A stretch of DNA of 9,136 nucleotides, taken from assembly GCA_018710805.1 (NCBI GenBank), contig DVJG01000063.1, forward strand, positions 1 to 9,136. The letters are read 5' to 3'. Positions 1 through 9,136 of the stretch are shown piece by piece. The notes beneath the pieces are model-generated. The model searched no databases. It was not told where the DNA came from and saw nothing but the letters and a program-made list of their open reading frames with translations. Every line of letters begins with the position of its first letter. Position 1 is the first letter of the stretch. Position numbers and translations under genes: made by a program. The DNA is from Candidatus Faecousia faecipullorum (lineage in GTDB: Bacteria > Bacillota > Clostridia > Oscillospirales > Oscillospiraceae).

Positions 1-329
1 GGCTCTCCGCTGACGCAGTTTTGCAGTTCGTCCAGAGCCAGGGGGAATTCACCGCCGCCCCGTTTTTCTGCGCCTCGCTTTCGCCAGCGGCTGATGGAGA
101 GAAAACGGGTGATCTTCCCGAGAAACGCAGCCAGCGCCGCAGGGCGTTTGGGGGGAATGGCGTTCCAGGCGGCGAGGTATGTGTCACTGACACTTTCCTC
201 CGCGTCCTGGGAGTTTGTGAGAATGTTGTAGGCAATATGGTAGCAGTAGCCTCCATATTTTCGGTCGGTCTCGGCAATGGCCTGCTCCGACCGGGCAAAA
301 TAGAGGCTGAGGATTTGAGAATCTTCCAA
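1..329 (-). CDS. ECF-like RNA polymerase sigma factor, N-terminal part (cut by window edge)
   Basis: This is an alternative sigma factor that would direct core RNA polymerase to a specific promoter set. 109 codons are visible; the C-terminus lies beyond position 1. The protein begins MEDSQILSLYFARSEQAI, followed by a region-2-like helical block with YCYHIAYNILTNSQDAEE (about residues 28-45), then DTYLAAWNAIPP (49-60) and FLGKITRFLSISRWRKR (69-85). I recognise this arrangement from a large sigma-70-like family of Clostridia. Region 4, the -35 recognition domain, is not visible. The TTG start is chosen because AGGAGG lies 8 nt upstream and the family usually begins at this MEDSQ. A GTG at 354-356 is in frame but has no ribosome site. 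The gene follows the carboxypeptidase terminator and probably has its own promoter. Family genes are often followed by an anti-sigma-like gene, which cannot be checked here. Confidence 0.9.
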   Translation of the reverse strand, partial: MEDSQILSLYFARSEQAIAETDRKYGGYCYHIAYNILTNSQDAEESVSDTYLAAWNAIPPKRPAALAAFLGKITRFLSISRWRKRGAEKRGGGEFPLALDELQNCVSGE

Positions 330-337
330 TGGGATGC

Positions 338-343
338 CCTCCT
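338..343 (-). promoter_or_regulatory. Shine-Dalgarno site that fixes the TTG start of the sigma gene
   Basis: On the minus strand the site reads AGGAGG, eight nucleotides before the TTG at 329-327. It decides between this TTG and the in-frame GTG at 354-356, which has no purine-rich element at a suitable distance. Confidence 0.85.
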
Positions 344-358
344 TTCTGTGTTTCACTT

Positions 359-389
359 CTATACACGCAAAGCAGAAGGAAACCTTGCG
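359..389 (-). promoter_or_regulatory. candidate ECF-type promoter of the sigma gene
   Basis: The minus strand carries CGCAAGGTTT (389-380) and, after a 12-nt spacer, GCGTGTATAG (368-359). These resemble the AAC/GGTT-like -35 and CGT-containing -10 elements of ECF sigma promoters more than sigma-A boxes. Initiation near 350-353 would give a leader of about 20 nt with the AGGAGG site at its centre. The position just upstream of a sigma gene suggests autoregulation. That is inference; the exact boxes and spacing are not certain. Confidence 0.4.
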
Positions 390-420
390 GATTTTTTGAA
401 AAAATATACCAAAAAATCCG
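388..420 (-). repeat. inverted repeat between carboxypeptidase terminator and sigma promoter
   Basis: CGGATTTTTT (388-397) and AAAAAATCCG (411-420) are perfect 10-bp arms around a 13-nt A/T-rich spacer. One arm overlaps the T-tract of the carboxypeptidase terminator and the other reaches the -35-like element of the sigma promoter. It could be a second fold extending the terminator, an operator, or an A/T-rich upstream promoter element; the sequence does not distinguish these. Confidence 0.6.
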
Positions 421-447
421 TAAGGGAGGGCCTTGGCCCTCCCTTAC
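411..447 (-). terminator. intrinsic terminator of the D,D-carboxypeptidase gene
   Basis: GTAAGGGAGGGCC (420-432) pairs perfectly with GGCCCTCCCTTAC (435-447), a 12-13 bp GC-rich stem with a very short loop. On the minus strand it is followed by GGATTTTTTGG, giving a run of six T. It starts 12 nt after the carboxypeptidase stop codon. On the plus strand the hairpin is followed by A residues, so it acts only for the minus strand. Confidence 0.88.
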
Positions 448-459
448 AAAAACAGAACC

Positions 460-1137
460 CTATTTCAGGCTCTCTATGTACTCCTCCAAGCAAACTCCCA
501 GGTCGTACATTTCCTGCGCCGCCTCTTTTCCCACATATCGATAGTGCCAGGGCTCGTTTATCACGCCGGTAATCTCCGTTTTATCCGCAGGATACCGATG
601 GATAAAGCCGTAGTGGTGAGCGTTTTCTCCAAGCCAGCTGTAAAGTGCCTCCCGGGTACAGACGTCGGTGTCGGCGTTGATGTCCACTGAGATGCCCAGT
701 TCATGCTCGCTGGTACCTGGCACAGCCACCCACCGCTCCGCCAGGGTCTTTGCCTCCTTGGAGCTGTGGCCCTGGCCTTTATATTCTGCGATTTTCTCCT
801 CCAGCAGCTCACGCTGTTTTTCCGTGGTGCGATATCCGGAGGCTACATACAGCCCCAGGCCCTGCCGTCTGGCCTCGTCAAACATGGCTTGCAGCTCCGG
901 ATAAATGCGGCTGTCCACCTTTTGTCCATTGGCAAGCTCCGTCAGATTCACCTGGTAATCCCGGGGAATATAGTGCTCCCCATTTACGAGAATCAGATTC
1001 CAGCCCAGGGAGCTTTCCGCAGGGTGGATGAGCCTGGTCAGAGCGGGAAACAGAATATCGGAAAGGGGGCTGACCACTACCAATACCACAAGCACGAAAA
1101 AGAGAAACAGATTGATTCTCTTCAGCATCTTTCGCAT
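460..1137 (-). CDS. membrane-anchored D-alanyl-D-alanine carboxypeptidase, VanY/peptidase M15B family
   Basis: This 225-residue protein would be a zinc D,D-carboxypeptidase removing the terminal D-Ala of peptidoglycan stem peptides outside the membrane. Residues 1-8 are basic and 9-29 form one hydrophobic segment (signal anchor or uncleaved signal). The catalytic domain has SGYRT at 100-104, the zinc ligands H145 and D152 in SEHELGISVDI, and EPWHY at 195-199 giving catalytic E195 and third ligand H198. All key residues of the family are present and the length is normal. The ATG at 1137 is chosen because GGAGA lies 9 nt upstream, the protein then starts directly with the anchor, and a TATAAT box lies just upstream; a longer frame open to 1266 would begin before that promoter. 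The gene has its own promoter and terminator. No vanS/vanR-like partners are in the window, so housekeeping wall trimming is likelier than glycopeptide resistance. Confidence 0.93.
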   Translation of the reverse strand: MRKMLKRINLFLFFVLVVLVVVSPLSDILFPALTRLIHPAESSLGWNLILVNGEHYIPRDYQVNLTELANGQKVDSRIYPELQAMFDEARRQGLGLYVASGYRTTEKQRELLEEKIAEYKGQGHSSKEAKTLAERWVAVPGTSEHELGISVDINADTDVCTREALYSWLGENAHHYGFIHRYPADKTEITGVINEPWHYRYVGKEAAQEMYDLGVCLEEYIESLK

Positions 1138-1146
1138 AAGAAAAAT

Positions 1147-1151
1147 TCTCC
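1147..1151 (-). promoter_or_regulatory. Shine-Dalgarno site that fixes the carboxypeptidase start
   Basis: GGAGA on the minus strand lies nine nucleotides before the ATG at 1137. It supports this start over the longer in-frame extension upstream. Confidence 0.75.
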
Positions 1152-1170
1152 ATTCTTCGGGGATGTCTGC

Positions 1171-1199
1171 ATTATAATGGAAAAACTGCAAAAAGTACA
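1171..1199 (-). promoter_or_regulatory. sigma-A-type promoter of the carboxypeptidase gene
   Basis: A perfect TATAAT (1176-1171) is preceded after 17 nt by TGTACT (1199-1194), a weak match to TTGACA. Expected initiation near 1164 gives a leader of about 27 nt. The whole stretch 1171-1230 is A/T-rich, unlike the flanking coding sequence, and lies downstream of the rpoC terminator, so the gene is probably transcribed independently of rpoBC. Confidence 0.7.
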
Positions 1200-1210
1200 G
1201 CTTTTTTGCA
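1187..1210 (-). promoter_or_regulatory. palindrome over the -35 box, possible operator
   Basis: On the minus strand TGCAAAAA and TTTTTGCA are perfect 8-bp inverted arms separated by 8 nt (AGCTGTAC). The palindrome covers the -35-like hexamer of the carboxypeptidase promoter, where a dimeric regulator would compete with RNA polymerase. No regulator gene is present in the window, so the role is inferred from position and symmetry only. Confidence 0.45.
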
Positions 1211-1282
1211 AATTTTAATGGAATTTTAAGGCGTTTCGTGTCTTTTGGCATTTCCCCTGCTGTCATGGGAGCCGCATTCCGT

Positions 1283-1318
1283 AAAAAAATGTCCGGACTT
1301 CATTGGAAGTCCGGACAT
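1283..1318 (-). terminator. intrinsic terminator of the rpoBC operon
   Basis: ATGTCCGGACTTC (1289-1301) and GAAGTCCGGACAT (1306-1318) form a perfect 13-bp stem with a 4-nt loop. On the minus strand it is followed by a run of seven T (1289-1283). It begins 5 nt after the rpoC stop codon. The 145 nt between this terminator and the carboxypeptidase start hold only the promoter and palindrome listed separately. Confidence 0.94.
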
Positions 1319-1323
1319 ATTCT

Positions 1324-5019
<3,696 letters not shown>

Positions 5020-5031
5020 AAGTGCGCCTCC

Positions 5032-8000
5032 TTATTCTTCGTAGTTATCGGCATCGGAATCCTCCATGCCGTCGAACACGTCCATAATATCCTCAGGACC
5101 GTCCTCGTCGATGACGAATCCGGCTTCCAGCACCTCATCGGCGGAGCCTACCACGGTCTCCTGCTCGCTGTCGGCGCTGTAGACAATCTCATCATCGTCA
5201 TCCTCGTCCTTGAGTTCGATTTCGTTGCCGTTCTCATCCAGGACCCGGATATCCAGGCACAGGGCCTGCAGTTCTTTGACCAGAACCTTGAAGCTCTCAG
5301 GCACGCCGGGCTTGGGAATGTTGGCGCCCTTGACAATGGCCTCGTAGGTCTTCACACGTCCGGTGACGTCGTCGGACTTGACGGTCAGAATCTCCTGGAG
5401 GGTGTAGGCTGCGCCGTAGGCCTCCAGAGCCCAGACTTCCATTTCGCCGAAACGCTGGCCGCCGAACTGGGCCTTGCCGCCCAGAGGCTGCTGGGTAACC
5501 AGAGCATAGGGACCAGTGGAACGGGCGTGAATCTTATCGTCAACCAGGTGGTGCAGCTTCAGGTAGTAGGGGTAGCCCACGGTGACCAGGTTGTCGAAGG
5601 GCTCGCCGGTACGGCCGTCATAGAGGATGGTCTTGCCGTCTTCCCGCAGGCCGGCCAGCTTCAGGGTCTCCCGGATGTCCTTCTCGTTGGCGCCGTCAAA
5701 GACGGGGGTGGCAACCTTCCAGCCCAGAGCCCGGGCTGCGTAACCCAGGTGGACTTCCAGCACCTGACCGATGTTCATACGGGAAGGCACGCCCAGGGGG
5801 TTCAGCACAATGTCCAGAGGCGTGCCGTCGGGCAGGAAAGGCATATCCTCTTCAGGCAGGACTCTGGAAACAACGCCCTTGTTGCCGTGACGGCCGGCCA
5901 TCTTATCGCCCACGCTGATTTTCCGCTTCTGGGCGATGTAGACCCGGACGGACTTGGTGACACCGGGAGCCAGCTCGTCAGAGTTCTCCTTGGTGAACAC
6001 CTTCACATCCACAACAATGCCGCTTTCGCCATGGGGTACCTTCAGAGAGGTGTCGCGGACTTCTCTTGCCTTCTCGCCGAAGATGGCCCGCAGGAGCCGC
6101 TCCTCGGGGGTCAGCTCGGTCTCGCCCTTGGGCGTGACCTTGCCCACCAGATAGTCGCCTGCACGGACTTCCGCACCGATGCGGATGATGCCGTCTTCGT
6201 CCAAATCACGCAGGGTATCTTCGCCCACGTTGGGGATGTCCCGGGTGATTTCCTCGGGTCCCAGCTTGGTATCCCGGGCTTCGGTCTCGTGCTCCTCGAT
6301 GTGGATGGAGGTGAACACGTCCTCCCGGACCAGGCGTTCATTCAGCAGAATGGCGTCCTCGTAGTTGTAGCCTTCCCAGGTGACGAAGCCGATCAGCACG
6401 TTCTTGCCCAGAGCCACTTCGCCGCCGGAGCAGGAAGGACCGTCGGCAATGATCTGCTCGGTGTCCACCCGCTCGCCAACTTCCACAATGGGCCGCTGGT
6501 TGATGCAGGTGCCGGCGTTGCTGCGGGCGAATTTGGTCAGGTGGTAATTGGCAGTCTGGCCGTCGTCATAGCGCACGCCGATGTCGGTGGCAGAGACGGA
6601 GGTGACAACGCCGGGCTTCTCAGCCTTAATGCAGACCTCGGAGTCCACAGCGGCCTTGTGCTCAATGCCCGTGGCAACCACGGGAGGCTCGGTGGTCAGC
6701 AGAGGCACGGCCTGACGCTGCATGTTGGCGCCCATCAGGGCACGGTTGGCGTCGTCGTTCTGCAGGAAGGGAATGAAGGAGGTGGCGATGGAAATCATCA
6801 TCCGGGGAGACACGTCAATGTAGTCAATGAGCTGACGGTCCACTTCGATGATTTCATTGCGGTGACGGCAGGTGATACGCTTGTTGGCAAGGCATCCGTT
6901 CTCGTCCAGAGGCTCGTTGGCCTGGCCCACGTAGAAATCGTCCTCCACGTCGGCGGTCATATACTCCACGTCCTTGGTGACGAATCCCGTGGCCTTGTCC
7001 ACCTTCCGGTAGGGAGCCTCCACAAAGCCGTACTCGTTGATCTTGGCAAAGGTGGCCAGGTAGTTGATCAGGCCGATGTTGGGACCTTCGGGGGTCTCAA
7101 TGGGGCACATACGGCCGTAGTGGGTGTAGTGAATGTCTCGGACGTCGAAGGAAGCCCGGTCACGGCTCAGACCGCCGGGGCCCAGAGCAGAAAGACGGCG
7201 CTTGTGGGTCAGCTCTGCCAGGGGGTTATTCTGGTCCATAAACTGGGACAGGGGGCTGGAACCGAAGAACTCCTTGATAACGGCGGTAACGGGCCGGATG
7301 TTGATCAGGCTCTGGGGCGTCACAGCGTCCAGATCCTGGACGGTCATACGCTCGCGAATGACCCGGTCCAGACGGCTGAAGCCAATCCGGAACTGGTTCT
7401 GCAGCAGCTCGCCCACGCAGCGCAGGCGGCGGTTGCCGAGATGGTCGATGTCATCGACCGTGCCGACGCCGTGGCCGAGGTTGAGCAGGTAGCAGATGGA
7501 CGCGAGCATGTCGTCCACTACGATGGTCTTGGGGATGAGCTCGTGGATGCGGTTCTCGACCGCCTTTTTCAGCTCCTCGCCCGAAACGCCCGAATCGATG
7601 ATCTCCTTGAGCACGGCGAAGCTGACCTTTTCCTTGACGCCGAGCTCCTCGGCGGTGAAGCCGGTGTAATCCCGGAAGCCGTCGATATCGACCATGCCGT
7701 TGCCGAACACCTTGACCGATTCGCCCTCTGCGCTCTCGATCGTGACATGGTTGACGCCATGCGCGGACAGCAGGCGTGCCTTATCACGGGTGAGCACCTC
7801 GTCCGCCTCGGCCAGCACCTCGCCGGTCATGGGGTCGATCGCGGGCTCGAGCAGGCGGTGGCCCGCGATGCGGCGGGCGATGTCCAGCTTCTTGTTGTAT
7901 TTATAGCGGCCGACTGCGGAAATATCGTAGCGGCGGGTGTCGAAGAACATGGCGTCCATCAGGCTGGTCGCGGACTCGACCGTGGGCGGCTCGCCCGGAC

Positions 8001-8721
8001 GCATCTTCTTGTAGATCTCGATCAGCGCCTCATCCGAGGTGTGGGCGGGGTCCTTGTCGAGCGTGGCGACCAGCAGCGGGTCCTCGCCGAACAGCTCCTT
8101 GATCTCCGCGTCGGTCTTGACGCCGATCGCGCGGATAAAGCTCGTGATCGGGATCTTGCGGTTTTTGTCGATGCGGACGTAGAACACGTCGTTGGCGTCG
8201 GTCTCGTACTCGAGCCACGCGCCGCGGTACGGGATGACGGTCGCGCTGAGCAGGGCCTTGTCGGTCTTGTCATACTCGCGGCCGTAGTACACGCCGGGCG
8301 AACGCACCAGCTGGGAGACGATCGCGCGCTCCGCGCCGTTGATGATAAAGGTGGCAGAGTCGGTCATCTTGGGGAAATCACCCATGAAGATCTCCTGCTC
8401 CTTGATCTCGCCGGTCTCCTTATTGCGCAGGCGGACACGGACCTTGAGCGGAGAGGCGTATGTGGCGTCGCGCGCCTTGCACTCCTCCACGCTGTACTTG
8501 GGCTCCTCGTCCATCGAATAGTCGAGGAAGGAGAGCTCCAGATTGCCGGTGTAGTCCGTAATGGACGCGGTGTCGGCGAAAACCTCACGCAGGCCGTCGT
8601 CGAGGAACCACTGGTAGGACTTTTTCTGCACCTCGATCAGATTGGGCATCTCCAGTATCTCATCGATGCGCGCAAAGCTCTTTCGTGTGGTTTTGCCGTG
8701 CTGTACGTCTTTCACCTTCAT
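5032..8721 (-). CDS. rpoB: DNA-directed RNA polymerase subunit beta
   Basis: This is the 1229-residue beta subunit, target of rifampicin and, with RpoC, builder of the active site. Landmarks in order: NLIEVQKKSYQWFL (27-40); VSQLVRSPGVYYG (135-147); GNRRLRCVGELLQNQFR (429-445); rifampicin region FFGSSPLSQFMDQNNPLAEL (485-504), with TPEGPNIGLIN at 543-553; YNYEDAILL (785-793); GDKMAGRHGNKGVVS (938-952) with RNA-contacting lysines K940 and K948; and GGKAQFGGQRFGEMEVWALE (1081-1100), which packs on beta'. The tail after about 1165 is strongly acidic (DEDDDDE and similar), as in other Firmicutes. The ATG is favoured by the usual N-terminus and a GGAG element upstream. Two oddities: codon usage changes abruptly near residues 430-445, and residue 490 in the rifampicin region is proline where E. 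coli Q510 and most bacteria have glutamine. The frame is intact throughout. Confidence 0.99.
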   Translation of the reverse strand: MKVKDVQHGKTTRKSFARIDEILEMPNLIEVQKKSYQWFLDDGLREVFADTASITDYTGNLELSFLDYSMDEEPKYSVEECKARDATYASPLKVRVRLRNKETGEIKEQEIFMGDFPKMTDSATFIINGAERAIVSQLVRSPGVYYGREYDKTDKALLSATVIPYRGAWLEYETDANDVFYVRIDKNRKIPITSFIRAIGVKTDAEIKELFGEDPLLVATLDKDPAHTSDEALIEIYKKMRPGEPPTVESATSLMDAMFFDTRRYDISAVGRYKYNKKLDIARRIAGHRLLEPAIDPMTGEVLAEADEVLTRDKARLLSAHGVNHVTIESAEGESVKVFGNGMVDIDGFRDYTGFTAEELGVKEKVSFAVLKEIIDSGVSGEELKKAVENRIHELIPKTIVVDDMLASICYLLNLGHGVGTVDDIDHLGNRRLRCVGELLQNQFRIGFSRLDRVIRERMTVQDLDAVTPQSLINIRPVTAVIKEFFGSSPLSQFMDQNNPLAELTHKRRLSALGPGGLSRDRASFDVRDIHYTHYGRMCPIETPEGPNIGLINYLATFAKINEYGFVEAPYRKVDKATGFVTKDVEYMTADVEDDFYVGQANEPLDENGCLANKRITCRHRNEIIEVDRQLIDYIDVSPRMMISIATSFIPFLQNDDANRALMGANMQRQAVPLLTTEPPVVATGIEHKAAVDSEVCIKAEKPGVVTSVSATDIGVRYDDGQTANYHLTKFARSNAGTCINQRPIVEVGERVDTEQIIADGPSCSGGEVALGKNVLIGFVTWEGYNYEDAILLNERLVREDVFTSIHIEEHETEARDTKLGPEEITRDIPNVGEDTLRDLDEDGIIRIGAEVRAGDYLVGKVTPKGETELTPEERLLRAIFGEKAREVRDTSLKVPHGESGIVVDVKVFTKENSDELAPGVTKSVRVYIAQKRKISVGDKMAGRHGNKGVVSRVLPEEDMPFLPDGTPLDIVLNPLGVPSRMNIGQVLEVHLGYAARALGWKVATPVFDGANEKDIRETLKLAGLREDGKTILYDGRTGEPFDNLVTVGYPYYLKLHHLVDDKIHARSTGPYALVTQQPLGGKAQFGGQRFGEMEVWALEAYGAAYTLQEILTVKSDDVTGRVKTYEAIVKGANIPKPGVPESFKVLVKELQALCLDIRVLDENGNEIELKDEDDDDEIVYSADSEQETVVGSADEVLEAGFVIDEDGPEDIMDVFDGMEDSDADNYEE
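7400..8721 (-). other. 5' third of rpoB with different codon usage (mosaic or chimeric segment)
   Basis: Hand counts from the sequence for codons 1-440 versus 441-640: CGC is 21 of 28 Arg versus 3 of 18; GCG is 17 of 33 Ala versus 0 of 12; CTC is about 16 of 37 Leu versus 1 of 14; TCG serine occurs 6 times versus 0. The last run of the first style is CGC CGC CTG CGC at residues 431-434 and the first codons of the second style are CGG ATT at 445-446. The border therefore lies at about 7390-7435. Only the position is approximate; the contrast is directly visible. The segment may extend right through the leader to the window end, but non-coding DNA cannot be judged this way. Confidence 0.8.
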
Positions 8722-8866
8722 GTGCTTTGATCACTCCGTTTCTTTCGGCTGTGGGTGTTTGATACGCCCGGCGGCGTTGCAAAAATATTGATTTTGGTCT
8801 TGCATTCTCTGCCAGACCGTGCTAACATTTACTTAGGAATCGGGATTTTTCCACGATTTTGTTGAG
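8722..8866 (-). promoter_or_regulatory. rpoB 5' leader (untranslated region) with hairpins
   Basis: Between the predicted transcription start and the rpoB ATG lie about 145 nt that can fold in two places. GGTCT-G-GCA/TGC-A-AGACC (8818-8796) forms a stem with a GAGAA loop and one internal G/A mismatch. ACGCC/GGCGT (8777-8764) forms a 5-bp stem with a 4-nt loop about 26 nt before the ribosome site. A run of five T lies between them. A frame of 36 codons (8828-8718) ends in an ATGA overlap with the rpoB start but lacks a clear ribosome site. A regulatory role such as attenuation or protein binding is possible but unproven; I do not recognise a named RNA family. Confidence 0.5.
8729..8737 (-). 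promoter_or_regulatory. rpoB: unusual ribosome binding site of rpoB
   Basis: GGAGTGATC resembles the extended anti-Shine-Dalgarno complement GGAGGTGATC with one G missing. GGAG ends 12 nt before the ATG, longer than the 7-9 nt seen for the other genes here; pairing through TGATC would shift the effective spacing. No other ATG is available in frame until residue 25. Confidence 0.55.
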
Positions 8867-8872
8867 CGTTTA

Positions 8873-8902
8873 ATTATACCATGTTATTTTACAGCATGTC
8901 AA
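8873..8902 (-). promoter_or_regulatory. sigma-A promoter of rpoBC
   Basis: Perfect TTGACA (8902-8897) and perfect TATAAT (8878-8873) are separated by 18 nt, with TGG directly before the -10 box (extended -10, TGn). Initiation is expected near 8866. The strength of the match suits a highly expressed housekeeping operon. It lies directly downstream of a terminator-like hairpin, so rpoBC is probably uncoupled from whatever gene precedes it. Confidence 0.87.
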
Positions 8903-8916
8903 CCTGATTTTTGTAT

Positions 8917-8946
8917 AAAAGGCAGACGATTTTCCGTCTGCCTTTT
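8917..8946. terminator. probable bidirectional intrinsic terminator upstream of the rpoB promoter
   Basis: AAAAGGCAGACG (8917-8928) and CGTCTGCCTTTT (8935-8946) form a 12-bp stem with a 6-nt loop. On the minus strand the stem ends in TTTT; on the plus strand it continues TTTTGTTTTTTG, a better T-tract. It sits 14 nt before the -35 box of rpoB and would stop read-through from an upstream minus-strand gene, for example a ribosomal protein gene outside the window. Confidence 0.75.
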
Positions 8947-9012
8947 GTTTTTTGTATGCAGAATGGCGGTTTTTGGCACGATTTTCCCCGCTCCACCAGA
9001 AAAAGCACAAGA

Positions 9013-9036
9013 GGAGGACGCAGTTCAGCGTCCTCC
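9013..9036. repeat. hairpin-forming inverted repeat in the upstream non-coding stretch
   Basis: GGAGGACGC (9013-9021) and GCGTCCTCC (9028-9036) are perfect 9-bp arms with a 6-nt loop. On the minus strand the stem is followed by TCTTGTGCTTTTTC, a weak and displaced T-tract. On the plus strand it is followed by CCAGCTTGTCGAAAAAG. It may be a weak terminator or part of a dispersed intergenic repeat. Confidence 0.55.
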
Positions 9037-9083
9037 CCAGCTTGTCGAAAAAGTTCCCGCCGCCGCAGGTGCGCATTCAAACA

Positions 9084-9110
9084 GAAAGCAGCGGTTCCAC
9101 CGCTGCTTTC
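9084..9110. repeat. hairpin-forming inverted repeat near the window end
   Basis: GAAAGCAGCGG (9084-9094) and CCGCTGCTTTC (9100-9110) are perfect 11-bp arms with a 5-nt loop. The minus-strand continuation TGTTTG is a poor T-tract. A further weak fold, CCCACG/CGCGGG with one mismatch (9136-9118), is followed on the minus strand by TTTTT; it could be the end of a terminator cut by the window edge. I see no gene in 8903-9136. Confidence 0.55.
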
Positions 9111-9136
9111 ATAAAAACCCGCGACATGTGCGTGGG

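Noticed and set aside
330..356. GTG at 354-356 as the start of the sigma factor
   Set aside because: It has no Shine-Dalgarno site and lies at or before the likely transcription start, while the TTG at 329 follows AGGAGG by 8 nt and matches the family N-terminus.
21..690. Plus-strand open frames opposite the sigma factor and carboxypeptidase
   Set aside because: They overlap well-supported minus-strand genes and a terminator, with no ribosome sites and no family resemblance.
460..1137. Carboxypeptidase as part of a vancomycin-resistance cluster
   Set aside because: No ligase, dehydrogenase, VanX or two-component genes are nearby. VanY-type enzymes are common housekeeping proteins in Clostridia.
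1138..1266. N-terminal extension of the carboxypeptidase to an ATG at 1266
   Set aside because: It would start upstream of the TATAAT promoter and has no ribosome site. The ATG at 1137 has GGAGA at good spacing and starts directly with the membrane anchor.
8870..9080. Minus-strand open frames of 60-70 codons upstream of rpoB
   Set aside because: They run through the hairpins and over the rpoB promoter, have no ribosome site and no recognisable domain.

Overview
The window is chromosomal core-gene sequence from a Gram-positive anaerobe. The best guess is a gut Clostridia member (Oscillospiraceae/Ruminococcaceae-like), inferred from the Firmicutes-type RpoB and RpoC, strong GGAGG ribosome sites, sigma-A consensus promoters, and an ECF-like sigma factor of the LYFARSEQAI type common in that group. 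No species name is claimed. Every gene I can support is on the minus strand, so transcription runs from high to low coordinates.

Layout in the direction of transcription. Positions 9136-8903 are a non-coding stretch with three or four inverted repeats, the last of which looks like a terminator insulating what follows. A near-perfect sigma-A promoter (8873-8902) then drives a leader of about 145 nt and rpoB (8721-5032). rpoC (5019-1324) follows after a 12-nt gap holding its ribosome site. A textbook intrinsic terminator (1318-1283) closes the rpoBC operon. Next come an independent promoter and a membrane-anchored VanY-type D,D-carboxypeptidase (1137-460) with its own terminator (447-411). Last is the 5' part of an ECF-like sigma factor (from 329, cut by the window edge), preceded by a candidate alternative-sigma promoter.

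Functionally, rpoB and rpoC make the beta and beta' subunits that form the RNA polymerase active site. The sigma factor would bind the same core enzyme, and the carboxypeptidase trims D-Ala from peptidoglycan precursors or stem peptides. The sigma and carboxypeptidase genes look like separate transcription units beside the polymerase operon. rpoC ends at a terminator and is not followed by the L7Ae-like/rpsL/rpsG genes seen downstream of rpoC in Bacillus.

No new defence, mobile or biosynthetic system is visible. The observation most worth attention is a sharp change in codon usage inside rpoB near 7390-7435. The first ~440 codons use CGC, GCG, CTC and TCG heavily; the rest of rpoB, and rpoC where I read it, do not. 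The change falls in one of the most conserved parts of the gene, so it is either a recombination mosaic or an assembly chimera joining two organisms. Secondary points are a proline in the rifampicin region of RpoB, a structured rpoB leader with a small overlapping reading frame, and inverted repeats placed over the promoters of the two accessory genes.
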